A DNA stretch of 64,000 bases from Campylobacter corcagiensis (lineage in GTDB: Bacteria > Campylobacterota > Campylobacteria > Campylobacterales > Campylobacteraceae): assembly GCF_013201645.1 (NCBI RefSeq), contig NZ_CP053842.1, positions 496,001-560,000 of the forward strand, in the 5' to 3' direction. This document shows positions 45,461-55,261 of the stretch, piece after piece. The translations under genes and the position numbers were made by a program. The notes below the pieces were generated by a model. It made no database searches. It saw nothing but the letters and a program-made list of their open reading frames with translations, and was not told the DNA's origin. How positions within the stretch are numbered: the first letter of the stretch is position 1; every line of letters starts with the position of its first letter.

Positions 45461-46546
45461 ATGAAAAGCATTAAGATAGGAAAGCACGAGATACAATATC
45501 CAATTTTTCAAGGTGGAATGGGACTAGGAATTAGCTGGGATAGGTTGGCTGGCAATGTCAGTTTAAATGGTGCTTTAGGTATCATAAGCTCGGTTGGAAC
45601 TGGGTATTATGAAGATAGAAAGTATTCTAAAAAAGAGATAAATTCAAAACCTTTAGGCAGTGAGAATTTTTACTCAACCCAGGGTCTTAATGCAATCATA
45701 ACCAACGCTCGCAAAATTTGCGGACAAGCCCCAATTGGCGTAAATATAATGTGTGCTTGTAATGACTATGGTAGAATGGTTGTAGATGCCTGTGAAGCTG
45801 GGTTTAATATCATAGTAAGTGGTGCAGGACTTCCTACAAATTTACCAGAATTTACACAAAAATTTAAAGATGTAGCTTTGGTTCCTATCGTATCTTCAGC
45901 AAAAGCTTTGAAGATAATTTGTAAAAGATGGAAGCAAAGATATGATAGATTACCTGATGCTGTTGTGCTTGAAGGACCACTGAGTGGTGGTCATCAAGGC
46001 TTTACTTATGAGCAGTGTTTAGATCCAGAATTTCAGTTAGAAAAACTTATTCCAGTGGTTAAAGAGGAGATAAAAAACTGGGGTGATTTTCCACTTATTG
46101 CAGCTGGTGGAATTTGGGATAAAAATGATATTGAAAAGGCGATCTCTTTAGGTGCTGATGGTGTTCAGATGGGCACTAGATTTATAGGTACTTTTGAGTG
46201 TGATGCAGCTGATGAGTTTAAAGAGATTATATTAAATGCTACAAAAGATGATATCAAGCTAATTAGCTCTCCTGTTGGCTATCCAGCGCGTGGTGTACAG
46301 ACAAATTTGCTTGATTTGGTTAGTAAAAAAGAGGGACCAAAAATACAGTGCATAAGCAACTGTGTAACTCCATGTGAACGAGGAAAAGGGGCTAAAAAAG
46401 TAGGGTATTGTATAGCAGATAGACTCTATGATGCTTATGCTGGCAAAAAAGAGAGTGGGCTATTTTTTAGTGGTGCAAATGGATATAGATTAAACGAGAT
46501 TATTTCAGTTAAAGAACTTATAAGCAAGCTAGTTAATGGAGAGTAG
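45461..46546 (+). CDS. Nitronate monooxygenase family flavoprotein
   Basis: The 361-residue TIM-barrel protein has PIFQGGMGLGISWDRLAG at its start, GPLSGGHQG in the middle and AAGGIWDKNDIEKAISLGADGVQMGTRF, the FMN-binding pattern of the 2-nitropropane dioxygenase/NMO and FabK group. A C-terminal segment with three cysteines (SNCVTPCERG, GYCIADRL) is extra. It is in the tyrS-amiA-mnmC run seen in other campylobacters. The real substrate is not known. Confidence 0.87.
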   Translation: MKSIKIGKHEIQYPIFQGGMGLGISWDRLAGNVSLNGALGIISSVGTGYYEDRKYSKKEINSKPLGSENFYSTQGLNAIITNARKICGQAPIGVNIMCACNDYGRMVVDACEAGFNIIVSGAGLPTNLPEFTQKFKDVALVPIVSSAKALKIICKRWKQRYDRLPDAVVLEGPLSGGHQGFTYEQCLDPEFQLEKLIPVVKEEIKNWGDFPLIAAGGIWDKNDIEKAISLGADGVQMGTRFIGTFECDAADEFKEIILNATKDDIKLISSPVGYPARGVQTNLLDLVSKKEGPKIQCISNCVTPCERGKGAKKVGYCIADRLYDAYAGKKESGLFFSGANGYRLNEIISVKELISKLVNGE

Positions 46547-46547
46547 T

Positions 46548-48155
46548 TTGGGATTTTTAAGGATTTTTCTTGTTTTTATAATTGCTACTTTTTTAAGTGC
46601 TGCTGATTTTAGCAACTTTGATAGAAATTTTGATTTAGCAAGTAAAGCAGAAAAGGAAGTTTTTCATAAAGAGCTAAGAAGCATTTACATTGAAGCTATG
46701 ACAAAAGGAACTAAAAGCGATAAGATAGCGGTTTTAGAGCGACTTATTCACTCTTCTAAAGCTTTGGGTCTAAATTTTAAGGGTTATGAAAATGATCTCA
46801 AAAGCTTAGGTGGTAGTTATGATAGATATCTAAATTCTAAAGTATCACCAAAAAAAGAGCGTTCTATACAAGCAGATACACAGCCAAAAAAGCAAGTTGT
46901 GCTAGATCAAAATTTTGTACCTGAAGTTTTAGACTTTACAGAAGATAAACCTATTAAAAAAGTTCAAAAAACAGAGTCGCCTTCAAAAATAGAAACGCCC
47001 TTAGAAAAAAATCCACCTTTAGATGATAATGTCACACTTAAACAGCTAAATTTGATGAGTGTTGATAGGGTTGATGGTGGAGTGGTTTTAAATTTTAACC
47101 GACCTTTAGTAAGTGGTGAGATGAGACAGTTTGTCTTAGATAATAACGCTTATAGAAATGTTGTTGATTTTAAAGCTGGAAATTATGCTACGATTAGTAA
47201 GATAGAAGGTAGTGGAGCTAGTGAGATTAGAATTGCCCAGTATAATCCAAAAATAGCAAGAGTTGTTTTTACAGATAGTAAAAAATTTGATATTCTTATA
47301 AAAAGTGATGGAAAAACAGTTACAATAACATCTTCAAATCTTACAAAAGCTATAAACCAAACCCCAAAAGTAGCAGAAATAAAAAAACCTACTAAAAAAG
47401 AAAACATTAAATCAAAAGAGTCGGTCAAAAAAGAGCCTGCTAAAGTAATAAAAAAGGAGTCTATTAAAAAAGCCACAACTAGCTATAAACCAAGACTTAT
47501 TGTTATCGACCCAGGTCATGGTGGAAAAGATCCAGGCACAATGGGAGCTGGACTTAAAGAAAAAGATATTGTTTTAAATATCGGCAAGGACTTAGGTGCT
47601 GAACTTACTAAAAGAGGCTATAAAATCGCATACACTAGAACAACTGATAAATTTATAAGCCTTAGAAATCGCACTGCGTTTGCTAACAAAAAAGATGCTG
47701 ATCTTTTCATCTCTATCCATGTAAATGCTGGACCAAATAAAAATTCTAAACTAAGTGGTGTTGAGACATTTTTTCTAAGTCCAGCAAGAAGTGAGCGAAG
47801 TAAAAACGCAGCAGCTTTGGAAAACAGAGGCGACATTGAAGATATGAACTATTTTTCACAGCAAACTTATCTAAATTTCTTAAATCGTGAAAAAATTATC
47901 GCTTCAAATAAACTTGCGATAGATATTCAAAAACATATCTTAAACAGAGTTCAAAATAGGTATAATATGAAAGACAGTGGCGTTAGAGAAGCGCCATTTT
48001 GGGTTTTAGTTGGGGCTACGATGCCTGCTATTTTAATTGAAGTCGGATATATCACAAGCAAAAATGACAGCAAACACCTTGGCAAAAGAGCTTATCAAAA
48101 AGATGTCGCAAACGGCATTGCAAACGGTATAGATGCATATTTTTTAAAGAACTAG
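46548..48155 (+). CDS. amiA: N-acetylmuramoyl-L-alanine amidase, AmiA type with AMIN domain
   Basis: The protein has a signal peptide, an AMIN domain (about 155-250), a Lys/Glu-rich linker and a C-terminal amidase_3 domain with zinc ligands H in DPGHGGKDPG, E in LKEKDIVL and H in SIHVNAG, and catalytic E in ILIEVGYIT. It removes peptides from septal glycan. I chose the TTG at 46548 because GGAGAG lies five bases before; an in-frame ATG at 46536 overlaps the previous gene. The EnvC-like protein (39733) is a probable activator. Confidence 0.94.
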   Translation: MGFLRIFLVFIIATFLSAADFSNFDRNFDLASKAEKEVFHKELRSIYIEAMTKGTKSDKIAVLERLIHSSKALGLNFKGYENDLKSLGGSYDRYLNSKVSPKKERSIQADTQPKKQVVLDQNFVPEVLDFTEDKPIKKVQKTESPSKIETPLEKNPPLDDNVTLKQLNLMSVDRVDGGVVLNFNRPLVSGEMRQFVLDNNAYRNVVDFKAGNYATISKIEGSGASEIRIAQYNPKIARVVFTDSKKFDILIKSDGKTVTITSSNLTKAINQTPKVAEIKKPTKKENIKSKESVKKEPAKVIKKESIKKATTSYKPRLIVIDPGHGGKDPGTMGAGLKEKDIVLNIGKDLGAELTKRGYKIAYTRTTDKFISLRNRTAFANKKDADLFISIHVNAGPNKNSKLSGVETFFLSPARSERSKNAAALENRGDIEDMNYFSQQTYLNFLNREKIIASNKLAIDIQKHILNRVQNRYNMKDSGVREAPFWVLVGATMPAILIEVGYITSKNDSKHLGKRAYQKDVANGIANGIDAYFLKN

Positions 48156-48156
48156 C

Positions 48157-49989
48157 ATGCAGTACAAGGACGGTGTTTTATACTCTAGTAAGTTTTTGGA
48201 TACTTACTATAGTGTTGCTTCACCATTTGAAGAGAGCTCGTTTGTTTTTACAAATTTAATAGATGAAATTTGGGATGAAAAAGATAGCTTTATCGTCGCA
48301 GAACTTGGCTTTGGAGCTGGGCTAAATTTCTTAAATTTGGTTAAAAAATTTAAAGGTTCTAATAAAAAACTTCATTTTGTTAGTGTTGAAAAATTTCCTT
48401 TTTCAAGGCGAGAACTAAAAACAATTTGGGATAAATTTAATAAATTTTCTCATCTTAGCAAAAAACTTATCAAAAAATACCCTAAATTTAGGGATGGATT
48501 AACCCGTATAAATTTTAGTAAAAACATAACTGTTGATATCTATTTTGGAGATATTAAGGATGCTTTAAAAGAGTTTGAGTTTAGAGCTGATATTTGGTTT
48601 ATGGATGGTTTTGCTCCATCTAAAAACCCAGATATGTGGAGCTTAGAAGTTTGTAAAGGTATAGCAAATTTAAGCAAATACGGCACAATTCTATCCACTT
48701 ATAGCGTCGCAAGAAGCGTGAGAGAAAATTTAGAAAAATCAGGCTTTAGTGTAGAAAAAAGATCTGGTTTTGCAACAAAAAAGGAGATGTTAAGGGCTAA
48801 ATTTTTAAGTGATGATTTATCTTTTAGTGACTTATGCTTTAGCGCTCCAAATTTAAACCAACCTAAAAATGTTTTAGTTATTGGAGCAGGCATTGCTGGT
48901 ATTGTAACGGCTTTGAAATTTCAAAATGCTGGTTTTAGTGTAAAAGTAGCTGAAAAAAACAAAGAAGTTGCCTTAAATGGTAGTGGAAATTTAGTCGGAG
49001 CTTTAACGCCACTAATTACTCAAAAGGGCGTAAATTTAGGCAAGATGCATTTAAGGGCTTTTTTCTTAGCAAGAAATTTTTATAAAAAACACGCTAAAAA
49101 CTATGCTAAATTTGGTGGGTCTAAAGAGTTTGCGTTTAGTAAGAATTTAGAAAAAAGATATAAAAATAGTATTTTCACTCTAAAAAATGATGAGCCATAT
49201 CCATCTATTTTCATTAAAAATGGCACTAGTATAAGACCAAAAGCACTTTGTGATGCTCTATCAAAAAAGTTAGACATTTTGCTAAATTTTGAGTTTGTTA
49301 GTTTAGAAAAGCTTGAAAATAGCTGGAGGGTTAAATTTAAAAATGGTGAAATTTTAGATGCAGATATGGTTGTTTTTTGCATGGGTAGTCATAGCGAAGA
49401 GCTGTTTGGCGGTGGGCTAAGTCCAAAGCTTAATTTTGATGAAAGCGTTTTGATTAGTTCTGTTCGTGGGCAAGTTACTTGGATAAAACAAAGGGTTAAA
49501 ACCAACTCTTCTTTATCTGCTCGTGGCTATATTTGCCCAGCTTATGATGGCATTCAAGTAGTTGGTGCAACTTATGATAGAGCACTTTACTGTGATGAGG
49601 CGCGAGTAATGGATGATGCTAGAAATTTAGAGAGTGTGGCTGAGTTTTTATGTGATAAAAAGTGTGAAGTTTTAGGCTCAAAGGTAGGGTACCGTTCATA
49701 TAGTGGCGATAGATTTCCTATAATTGGGCCTTTGGTTGATGTGGAATTTTTTAAGAAGAATTATAAAGAACTCCACTGGAAAAAAGAGCCAAAAATAAAA
49801 CCTAAGTTTAAAGACGGGCTTTTTATAAACACTGCGCATGGTGCAAGAGGGCTTGGAACAGCTATTTTAGGTGCTGAGATGATTTTGGATTATGTTTTAA
49901 ATAGACCTTTTTGTATAGAAAAGTCCTTAAAAAACGAGCTTCATCCAGCTAGATTTTTAGTTAGAAAACTTAAGAAGGGGTTGATATGA
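48157..49989 (+). CDS. mnmC: Bifunctional tRNA 5-methylaminomethyl-2-thiouridine biosynthesis protein MnmC
   Basis: This 610-residue enzyme has an N-terminal SAM methyltransferase domain (VAELGFGAGLNFL; ADIWFMDGFAPSKNPDMW) and a C-terminal FAD oxidase domain starting NVLVIGAGIAGIV near residue 245 and ending HGARGLGTAILGAEM. It converts cmnm5s2U to mnm5s2U at the wobble position of tRNA. It starts one base after amiA and overlaps the next gene by four bases. Confidence 0.93.
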   Translation: MQYKDGVLYSSKFLDTYYSVASPFEESSFVFTNLIDEIWDEKDSFIVAELGFGAGLNFLNLVKKFKGSNKKLHFVSVEKFPFSRRELKTIWDKFNKFSHLSKKLIKKYPKFRDGLTRINFSKNITVDIYFGDIKDALKEFEFRADIWFMDGFAPSKNPDMWSLEVCKGIANLSKYGTILSTYSVARSVRENLEKSGFSVEKRSGFATKKEMLRAKFLSDDLSFSDLCFSAPNLNQPKNVLVIGAGIAGIVTALKFQNAGFSVKVAEKNKEVALNGSGNLVGALTPLITQKGVNLGKMHLRAFFLARNFYKKHAKNYAKFGGSKEFAFSKNLEKRYKNSIFTLKNDEPYPSIFIKNGTSIRPKALCDALSKKLDILLNFEFVSLEKLENSWRVKFKNGEILDADMVVFCMGSHSEELFGGGLSPKLNFDESVLISSVRGQVTWIKQRVKTNSSLSARGYICPAYDGIQVVGATYDRALYCDEARVMDDARNLESVAEFLCDKKCEVLGSKVGYRSYSGDRFPIIGPLVDVEFFKKNYKELHWKKEPKIKPKFKDGLFINTAHGARGLGTAILGAEMILDYVLNRPFCIEKSLKNELHPARFLVRKLKKGLI

Positions 49990-50354
49990 GAAAGATTTTA
50001 CTGCTTATTTTGGCTTTGGTTTTGCTTTTTGGTGGGATTTTTATCCTTTCAAATGAAGCTATTAGGAAAGATTTAAAAATTATATCATTTTTGGTCTTGC
50101 TTATTGTTTATATTATTTCTTTGGTTGTTATAGCTATCGGAGAAAAAGATGTGGTAAAAGAGCCACTTATGAGTGCGATGCTTATAGCACTTGTGGCTGG
50201 TTTTATGAGTGGGTTTTTTATATCAAGCAAGTGGTATATTGTAGGTTTTGTGATAAGTTTGTATGTTGGTTTGGTTGTGGCACTACAGGTTAAATTTCAA
50301 ACTTTTTCTAATAAAACTTATAAAATAAAAAGTGACATAGATGAGCAAATTTAA
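49986..50354 (+). CDS. Unknown membrane protein, four predicted helices
   Basis: I do not recognise this 122-residue protein. Four hydrophobic segments (about 4-21, 32-53, 60-80, 84-102) are followed by a short charged tail. Its ATG overlaps the mnmC stop and its end overlaps the next gene by 14 bases, so it is a translationally coupled part of this transcript. Codon use resembles that of its neighbours. A pair with the following protein seems likely, perhaps as a small membrane complex. Confidence 0.7.
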   Translation: MRKILLLILALVLLFGGIFILSNEAIRKDLKIISFLVLLIVYIISLVVIAIGEKDVVKEPLMSAMLIALVAGFMSGFFISSKWYIVGFVISLYVGLVVALQVKFQTFSNKTYKIKSDIDEQI

Positions 50355-50667
50355 TATCTCTATTGTGGTTATTTGGGTAGTTTGCCTTGTTTTAAATTTG
50401 GGACTATTTTTAGATATTTTTTCATATAGTGGTGGGATTTTTGCCTCTATGTTTTGGTTTTTTATGAGCATACTTGTTTTGATTTTGATATATACTGCTA
50501 ATATTTCAAAATTTATAACTGGGCTACTGCTTATATTCGTTGGATTTTGTGGCGGATATTTTACAAGTTATTTATACTTTGGTGTAGCTGATATAAATGC
50601 ACTTTCTATGGGAATTTTATCAGCTATAATAGCTGTTAGCTTAAGGTTTGGCGTAGCAGTTTTATAG
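50341..50667 (+). CDS. Unknown membrane protein, four predicted helices, partner of the preceding gene
   Basis: I do not recognise this 108-residue protein. It has four hydrophobic segments (about 6-25, 32-52, 56-76, 84-106) with few charges and no conserved polar motif except an FGVADIN loop. It overlaps the preceding gene by 14 bases. The end of the plus-strand operon is marked by a strong hairpin just downstream. It is similar in layout, but not obviously in sequence, to the preceding protein. Confidence 0.68.
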   Translation: MSKFNISIVVIWVVCLVLNLGLFLDIFSYSGGIFASMFWFFMSILVLILIYTANISKFITGLLLIFVGFCGGYFTSYLYFGVADINALSMGILSAIIAVSLRFGVAVL

Positions 50668-50710
50668 TATGCTTTATAAAACTGCTAGTATATTGTTTTA
50701 ATATATTAAC

Positions 50711-50753
50711 TTAGCCTCTAAATTTAGATTTTTTAGACTAAATTTAAGGCTAA
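50711..50753. terminator. Terminator of the long plus-strand operon ending at 50667
   Basis: Arms 50711-50727 and 50738-50753 pair over 16 bases with one bulged C and a 10-base T-rich loop. The 3' side runs into ATTTTATTTT on the plus strand. It can also act for the convergent MetE-like gene. Confidence 0.75.
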
Positions 50754-50761
50754 ATTTTATT

Positions 50762-51865
50762 TTACTCGCCCCAGATCTCTTTTGCTAATTCTTGTACAAG
50801 CCTAATCTTTGCCCATTGCTCATCTTCACTTAGTTCATTTCCCTCTTCTGTCGATGAAAATCCACACTGAGTACTAAGCAAAAGCTGGTCTAATGACACA
50901 AATTTGATAGCTTCTTTAACTCTAGCTTTTATGCTATCTTTATCTTCAAGCTCTGGAAATTTAGATGTTATAAGCCCTAGGACAACTTTTTGATCTTTGA
51001 TATATCTTAATGGCTCAAATCCACCTGAGCGGTCATTATCATACTCTAAGAAAAACATATCAACATTACATTTACCAAATAGTACTTTAGCTACACTTTC
51101 ATATCCACCACTTGAAAACCAAGTCGAGCGAAAATTTCCACGACAAACATGAACGCTTACTATCATATCATCAGGTTTTGCTTTTACTATCTCATTTAGC
51201 ATCCAGACATAGTTATCTTTGATTTTTTCTAAATTTACTCCTCTAGCTTCATAAGCTTTTACTTTCTCAGCATCGCAAAACTCACCCCAAGAAGTATCAT
51301 CAAGTTGTAGGTGTTTACAACCAAGTTTGTAAAATTCTTTCATAGCGTCTATGTAGGTGTTGGCGATGTCTTTATAAATTTGATTATCATCTTTAGCATA
51401 AATTTCTATAGGCTCATAGTTTTCTTCTCTAACGCAAGGTATTAAGTGAAGCATAGATGGACTAGGAATGGTCATTTTGGCATTTTGTGTCAAATTTGCT
51501 AAAAATTTGAAGTGATTTAAAAATGGATGGCTTTTATCAAAGTGAATTTTATCTTCAATCACAATAGTATTTGCTTTTGGTTTATTACCTTTAAATTCTA
51601 CTGACCATTTGCTGGCTTTTACTCTTTTTATTCCACCAATAAATGATAAAAAGTCAAGATGCCAGTACTCTCTTCTAAACTCGCCATCAGTGATAAATGG
51701 TAAATTTAACTCTTTTTCTTTTTCAACCAACTCTTTTATGCACTCATCTTCTATTTCCTTAAGGTCTTGTGCTGAAATTTCACCACTTGTAAATTTAGCC
51801 CTTGCTTCTTTTAGTTTTTTGGGTCGTAAAAAACTGCCAACTATATCGTAAGAGTATTTGCTCAT
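50762..51865 (-). CDS. Short cobalamin-independent methionine synthase-like protein (MetE C-terminal domain only)
   Basis: This 367-residue protein corresponds to the catalytic C-terminal half of MetE. Zinc ligands are visible: H and C in VHVCRGN, a glutamate in FFLEYDNDRSG and C in LLSTQCGFSS. Other markers are VGSFLRP, ITDGEFRREYW and LQLDDTSW. The N-terminal folate-binding half of true MetE is absent, as in the YxjG/YxjH group, so the methyl donor may differ. An AAAGGA lies before the ATG. Methionine synthesis is likely; the exact reaction is not certain. Confidence 0.85.
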   Translation of the reverse strand: MSKYSYDIVGSFLRPKKLKEARAKFTSGEISAQDLKEIEDECIKELVEKEKELNLPFITDGEFRREYWHLDFLSFIGGIKRVKASKWSVEFKGNKPKANTIVIEDKIHFDKSHPFLNHFKFLANLTQNAKMTIPSPSMLHLIPCVREENYEPIEIYAKDDNQIYKDIANTYIDAMKEFYKLGCKHLQLDDTSWGEFCDAEKVKAYEARGVNLEKIKDNYVWMLNEIVKAKPDDMIVSVHVCRGNFRSTWFSSGGYESVAKVLFGKCNVDMFFLEYDNDRSGGFEPLRYIKDQKVVLGLITSKFPELEDKDSIKARVKEAIKFVSLDQLLLSTQCGFSSTEEGNELSEDEQWAKIRLVQELAKEIWGE

Positions 51866-51950
51866 AAATTTCCTTTAAACAAAATTTGAAAATTATATCA
51901 AAAGATAGATAAAAATGTTATAAATATTTTAAAATTAAATGCTATAAAGT

Positions 51951-51980
51951 TTACAAGTCCTTAAATTTAAGGACTTGTAA
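51951..51980. terminator. Terminator after ppa
   Basis: A 30-base perfect palindrome (13-base arms TTACAAGTCCTTA and TAAGGACTTGTAA around an AATT loop) lies just past the ppa stop on the minus strand. Confidence 0.75.
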
Positions 51981-51990
51981 GGTGGGAATT

Positions 51991-52506
51991 TTAGTTTTTT
52001 TCTATTGATTTTTGTAAAATTTGAGTTGCTTTTTCAATACCAGCGAATTCTTTAACCTTAACCCATTTGTTTGGCTCAAGATCTTTATATCTCTCAAAGA
52101 AATGCTTTATCTTATCAAGAGTTATCTTTGGAAGATCATCAATACTTTTTATATTTTCATATCTAGGATCTATTTTTGTAGTTGGAACTGCTAAAAGTTT
52201 CTCATCCATTCCAGCTTCATCTTCCATTACTAAAACACCAATTAAACGGCAAGGTATCACACTTCCTGCTTGAAGTGGGTACTCATTTAATACCAAAATA
52301 TCGGCTGGATCTCCATCGTCAGCTAAAGTATTTGGCACAAAGCCGTAGTTTGCTGGGTAAAACATCGCTCCATATAGTACGCGGTCAACCATAACAGCAC
52401 CGCTATCTTTATCGACTTCATACTTTACATTTGAGCCATATGGTATCTCTATAACTGCGTTAATCTTATCAGGGTTTGAGCCTGCTTTTATCTTGCTTAA
52501 ATCCAT
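51991..52506 (-). CDS. ppa: Inorganic pyrophosphatase
   Basis: The protein (171 residues) is a type I soluble pyrophosphatase with the signature DGDPADILVL and PYGSNVKYEVDKDSG. It hydrolyses pyrophosphate and so drives biosynthetic reactions. A GGAG lies before its ATG. It is the last gene of the minus-strand aspS-adk-ygiW-like-ppa run. Confidence 0.97.
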   Translation of the reverse strand: MDLSKIKAGSNPDKINAVIEIPYGSNVKYEVDKDSGAVMVDRVLYGAMFYPANYGFVPNTLADDGDPADILVLNEYPLQAGSVIPCRLIGVLVMEDEAGMDEKLLAVPTTKIDPRYENIKSIDDLPKITLDKIKHFFERYKDLEPNKWVKVKEFAGIEKATQILQKSIEKN

Positions 52507-52509
52507 CTT

Positions 52510-52854
52510 TTACTCCGCTAATTTTACTCTATCAACATCAATTTTATTGTTTTGATTTGATTCCTCATCAACTTCGCCATAAATTTCTAAAAAAGTACTC
52601 TCATTTGCAGTTACACCGCCCCAGTCATCATCGTCAATTTCTATTATTATAGTATCGCCGTTTTGATCTCTAAACTCATATTTTTCATCGCCTAAGGCTT
52701 TATTTATATAGCCTCTTAAGGTTACCTTTTGATCATCTTTTGCTTTTAAAACCTCTTTTACAGAGCTTATATTTTGAGAATTTTTTGAACTTACAAATCC
52801 ACCAGCAAAAGCTAAACTTGCTGCAACCAAAGAAATTACTACTATTTTTTTCAT
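52510..52854 (-). CDS. YgiW/YdeI family (BOF, OB-fold) periplasmic stress protein
   Basis: This 114-residue protein has a signal peptide (MKKIVVISLVAASLAFAGG) and a small OB-fold domain with VTLRGYINKALGDEKYEF, DQNGDTIIIEIDDDDWGG and LEIYGEVDEESN. The YgiW/YdeI (NirD) family is linked to resistance to peroxide, acid or metals, but the ligand is unknown. AAGGAG precedes the ATG. It lies between adk and ppa, three bases before ppa. Confidence 0.87.
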   Translation of the reverse strand: MKKIVVISLVAASLAFAGGFVSSKNSQNISSVKEVLKAKDDQKVTLRGYINKALGDEKYEFRDQNGDTIIIEIDDDDWGGVTANESTFLEIYGEVDEESNQNNKIDVDRVKLAE

Positions 52855-52863
52855 TTTTTCTCC

Positions 52864-53448
52864 TTAATTCATCTGTTTCATTATCTCTGAGACAATAATC
52901 TCATTCATTTCGCCAACTATTTCTTCTACTGTTCTTTCGCCATCTATTGATCTATATATTTTTTTATCTGTATAAAATTTGCGAATATCTTCAATTGGTT
53001 CTAGGAAAACTTTCATTCTGTTGTTAAATACTTCTTCATTGTCATCAGCTCCTCTTGCTCTACCTAAAACTCTATCTTTTGCAGTCTCTTCGCTAACTGT
53101 TACTTCTATGACGCTTATTAAATTTATACTTTTTTTCTCAGCCATAACTTCATCAAATTTAGTCATTTGCTCAACGCTTCTAGGAAAGCCATCTATGATG
53201 ATAAAATCAAGCTCTGAATTTTCAATAGCTGATACTATGGTGTTTACAACCACATCAAGAGGAACAAGATTTCCTTGATCTATGTAGCTTTTTATCTCAT
53301 TTCCAAGTTCGCTACCACTTGCTACTTCAGCTCTAAGCATATCTCCTGTTGAGTAGTGTGCAACGCTTTGATTCATCTCTTTAATTGCGCTTGCATCTGT
53401 TGTTTTACCGCTTCCTGGGGCTCCGATTATTAGAAATAGATTTTTCAT
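52864..53448 (-). CDS. adk: Adenylate kinase
   Basis: The 194-residue kinase has the P-loop [28 protein letters not shown] and [15 protein letters not shown]. It lacks the long LID insertion, like other short forms. It interconverts AMP, ADP and ATP. Its ATG overlaps the aspS stop by four bases. Confidence 0.97.
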   Translation of the reverse strand: MKNLFLIIGAPGSGKTTDASAIKEMNQSVAHYSTGDMLRAEVASGSELGNEIKSYIDQGNLVPLDVVVNTIVSAIENSELDFIIIDGFPRSVEQMTKFDEVMAEKKSINLISVIEVTVSEETAKDRVLGRARGADDNEEVFNNRMKVFLEPIEDIRKFYTDKKIYRSIDGERTVEEIVGEMNEIIVSEIMKQMN

Positions 53449-55202
53449 TTATTCTCCTTTTTAATTACTCTAAGTCCTAGCTCTTTTAACTGCTCATCAC
53501 TTGCCTTACTTGGGGCTTTTGTCATTGGACATTGCGCTCTTTGGGTTTTTGGAAATGCTATGACATCTCTTATAGAACTTGACTTTGTAGCAAGCATGAT
53601 AAGTCTATCAAAGCCGATCGCAATACCGCCATGTGGTGGAGCTCCAAAACTAAGAGCGTCAAGCAAAAAGCCAAATTTATCTCTTTGTTCAGTTTCATTT
53701 ATGCCTAACTTAGCAAAGACCTTTTGCTGGATATCATTTTTGTGAATTCTTATACTTCCACCGCCTAGTTCAACGCCATTTAAAACAACATCATAAGCTA
53801 CACTTGTGATATCATCTATATCATCATCTATATTGTTTGGCATAGTAAAAGGGTGGTGCATCGCTGAGTAGCTTCCATCGTCATTTTCTTCAAACATAGG
53901 AAAATCTATAACCCATAAAAATTCCATCTTGTTTTGATCTATAATGCCCATTTCATTAGCTAAGAAAATTCTAAATCTTCCCATATAATCAAGCACTACT
54001 TTTTTCTTACCAGCACCAAAAAATACAACATCGCCTACTTCTAGCTCGCATCTTTTTACAAGTTCATCTAATGCTTCTGGTGCGTCTTCAAAAAACTTAA
54101 CTAGCGGACCTTTTAAGCCATCTTCTTTTACTTGAATAAATGCTAACCCGCTTGCTCCAAATTTACGAACAAAATCTTCAAAACCTTTCATTTGTCGTTT
54201 ACTAAAGATATTATCGCCATTTGGAACTCTTAAGGCTTTTATTCTATTTCTTTTTTTATCACTTGCTATTTTGGTAAAAATTTCATTTGAGCACTTTTCA
54301 AATACATCATCTACATCTACCATTTTAAGGTCATATCTAAGATCTGGCTTATCACTTCCATAAATTTCAGTAGCATCTTTGTATGTCATGATAGGAAATG
54401 GTGTATTTACTTCGTATCCGCAAGCTTTAAAGATATCTTTTAAAACCTCTTCGCCAACTTTCATTACATCTTTTTGCTCGCAAAAGCTCATCTCTATGTC
54501 TATTTGAGTAAATTCAGGCTGGCGATCTGCTCTTAAATCTTCATCTCTAAAGCACTTTGCTATTTGAAAATATTTATCAAATCCAGCACACATTAAAAGC
54601 TGTTTAAAAAGCTGTGGACTTTGTGGTAAAGCATAAAACTCGCCATTGTAAACTCTGCTAGGAACTAGATAATCCCTTGCTCCTTCAGGTGTTGCTTTTG
54701 TTAAAATCGGAGTTTCAACTTCAACAAATCCAAGTCTATCAAGAGCGTTTCTACAAGCCATAGCAGCTTTTGATCTCATCTTAAAACGCTCAAAATTCTC
54801 AGGTGTTCTAAGATCTAAAAATCTATACTTAAGCCTTGTTTCTTCGCCAACTTCTTTATCTCCTAAAACAAAAGGCAAGGCTTTACTTGGGTTTTCTATC
54901 TTTAGTTCATCAACTACTACTTCTATTTCACCTGTTTTAAGTTTAGGATTTGTAAGCCCTTCGCCTCTAGCTCTAACTCTACCTTTTGCTTTTAACACAA
55001 ACTCATTTCTTACTGTGTTTGCTATCTTATAAGACTCTTTACTATCTGCTGGATCACAAACAAGTTGTAAAAGTCCTGTTCTATCTCTTAAATCTATAAA
55101 GATGATACCGCCGTGGTCTCTATAAGAGTTTACCCAGCCACAGATAAGAACCTCTTTACCTATGTCATCTTTTGATAAATCAGTACAATAATGACTTCTC
55201 AA
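53445..55202 (-). CDS. aspS: Aspartyl-tRNA synthetase
   Basis: The class II synthetase has an N-terminal OB-fold ([21 protein letters not shown]), motif 2 [18 protein letters not shown], the GAD insertion domain and motif 3 [12 protein letters not shown]. In bacteria lacking AsnRS or GlnRS such enzymes often also charge tRNA-Asn. I chose the TTG at 55202 because AAAGGA lies six bases before, giving the usual MRSHYC start; the ATG at 55208 directly abuts the ribosome site. The product is 585 residues. The -10 for this gene faces that of nadK. Confidence 0.95.
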   Translation of the reverse strand: MRSHYCTDLSKDDIGKEVLICGWVNSYRDHGGIIFIDLRDRTGLLQLVCDPADSKESYKIANTVRNEFVLKAKGRVRARGEGLTNPKLKTGEIEVVVDELKIENPSKALPFVLGDKEVGEETRLKYRFLDLRTPENFERFKMRSKAAMACRNALDRLGFVEVETPILTKATPEGARDYLVPSRVYNGEFYALPQSPQLFKQLLMCAGFDKYFQIAKCFRDEDLRADRQPEFTQIDIEMSFCEQKDVMKVGEEVLKDIFKACGYEVNTPFPIMTYKDATEIYGSDKPDLRYDLKMVDVDDVFEKCSNEIFTKIASDKKRNRIKALRVPNGDNIFSKRQMKGFEDFVRKFGASGLAFIQVKEDGLKGPLVKFFEDAPEALDELVKRCELEVGDVVFFGAGKKKVVLDYMGRFRIFLANEMGIIDQNKMEFLWVIDFPMFEENDDGSYSAMHHPFTMPNNIDDDIDDITSVAYDVVLNGVELGGGSIRIHKNDIQQKVFAKLGINETEQRDKFGFLLDALSFGAPPHGGIAIGFDRLIMLATKSSSIRDVIAFPKTQRAQCPMTKAPSKASDEQLKELGLRVIKKENK

Positions 55203-55231
55203 ATGCATTCCTTTGTAAAAATATAGCTCAC

Positions 55232-55237
55232 ATTATA
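55232..55237 (-). promoter_or_regulatory. -10 box for aspS-adk-ppa (minus strand)
   Basis: The minus strand reads GGTATAATG here (TATAAT at 55237-55232), about 30 bases before the aspS start. It faces the nadK promoter with 11 bases between the two boxes. Confidence 0.65.
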
Positions 55238-55248
55238 CCTAATTTTGT

Positions 55249-55254
55249 TATAAT
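55249..55254 (+). promoter_or_regulatory. Extended -10 box for nadK, giving a leaderless or nearly leaderless mRNA
   Basis: TGTTATAAT is a perfect extended -10. The nadK ATG begins only seven bases after it, where transcription would be expected to start, and no Shine-Dalgarno sequence is seen. Confidence 0.6.
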
Positions 55255-55261
55255 AGTGCTT

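Noticed and set aside
55172-55261. Thirty-residue N-terminal extension of NAD kinase
   Set aside because: It overlaps aspS on the other strand and both promoter boxes, and the added residues do not match the family.
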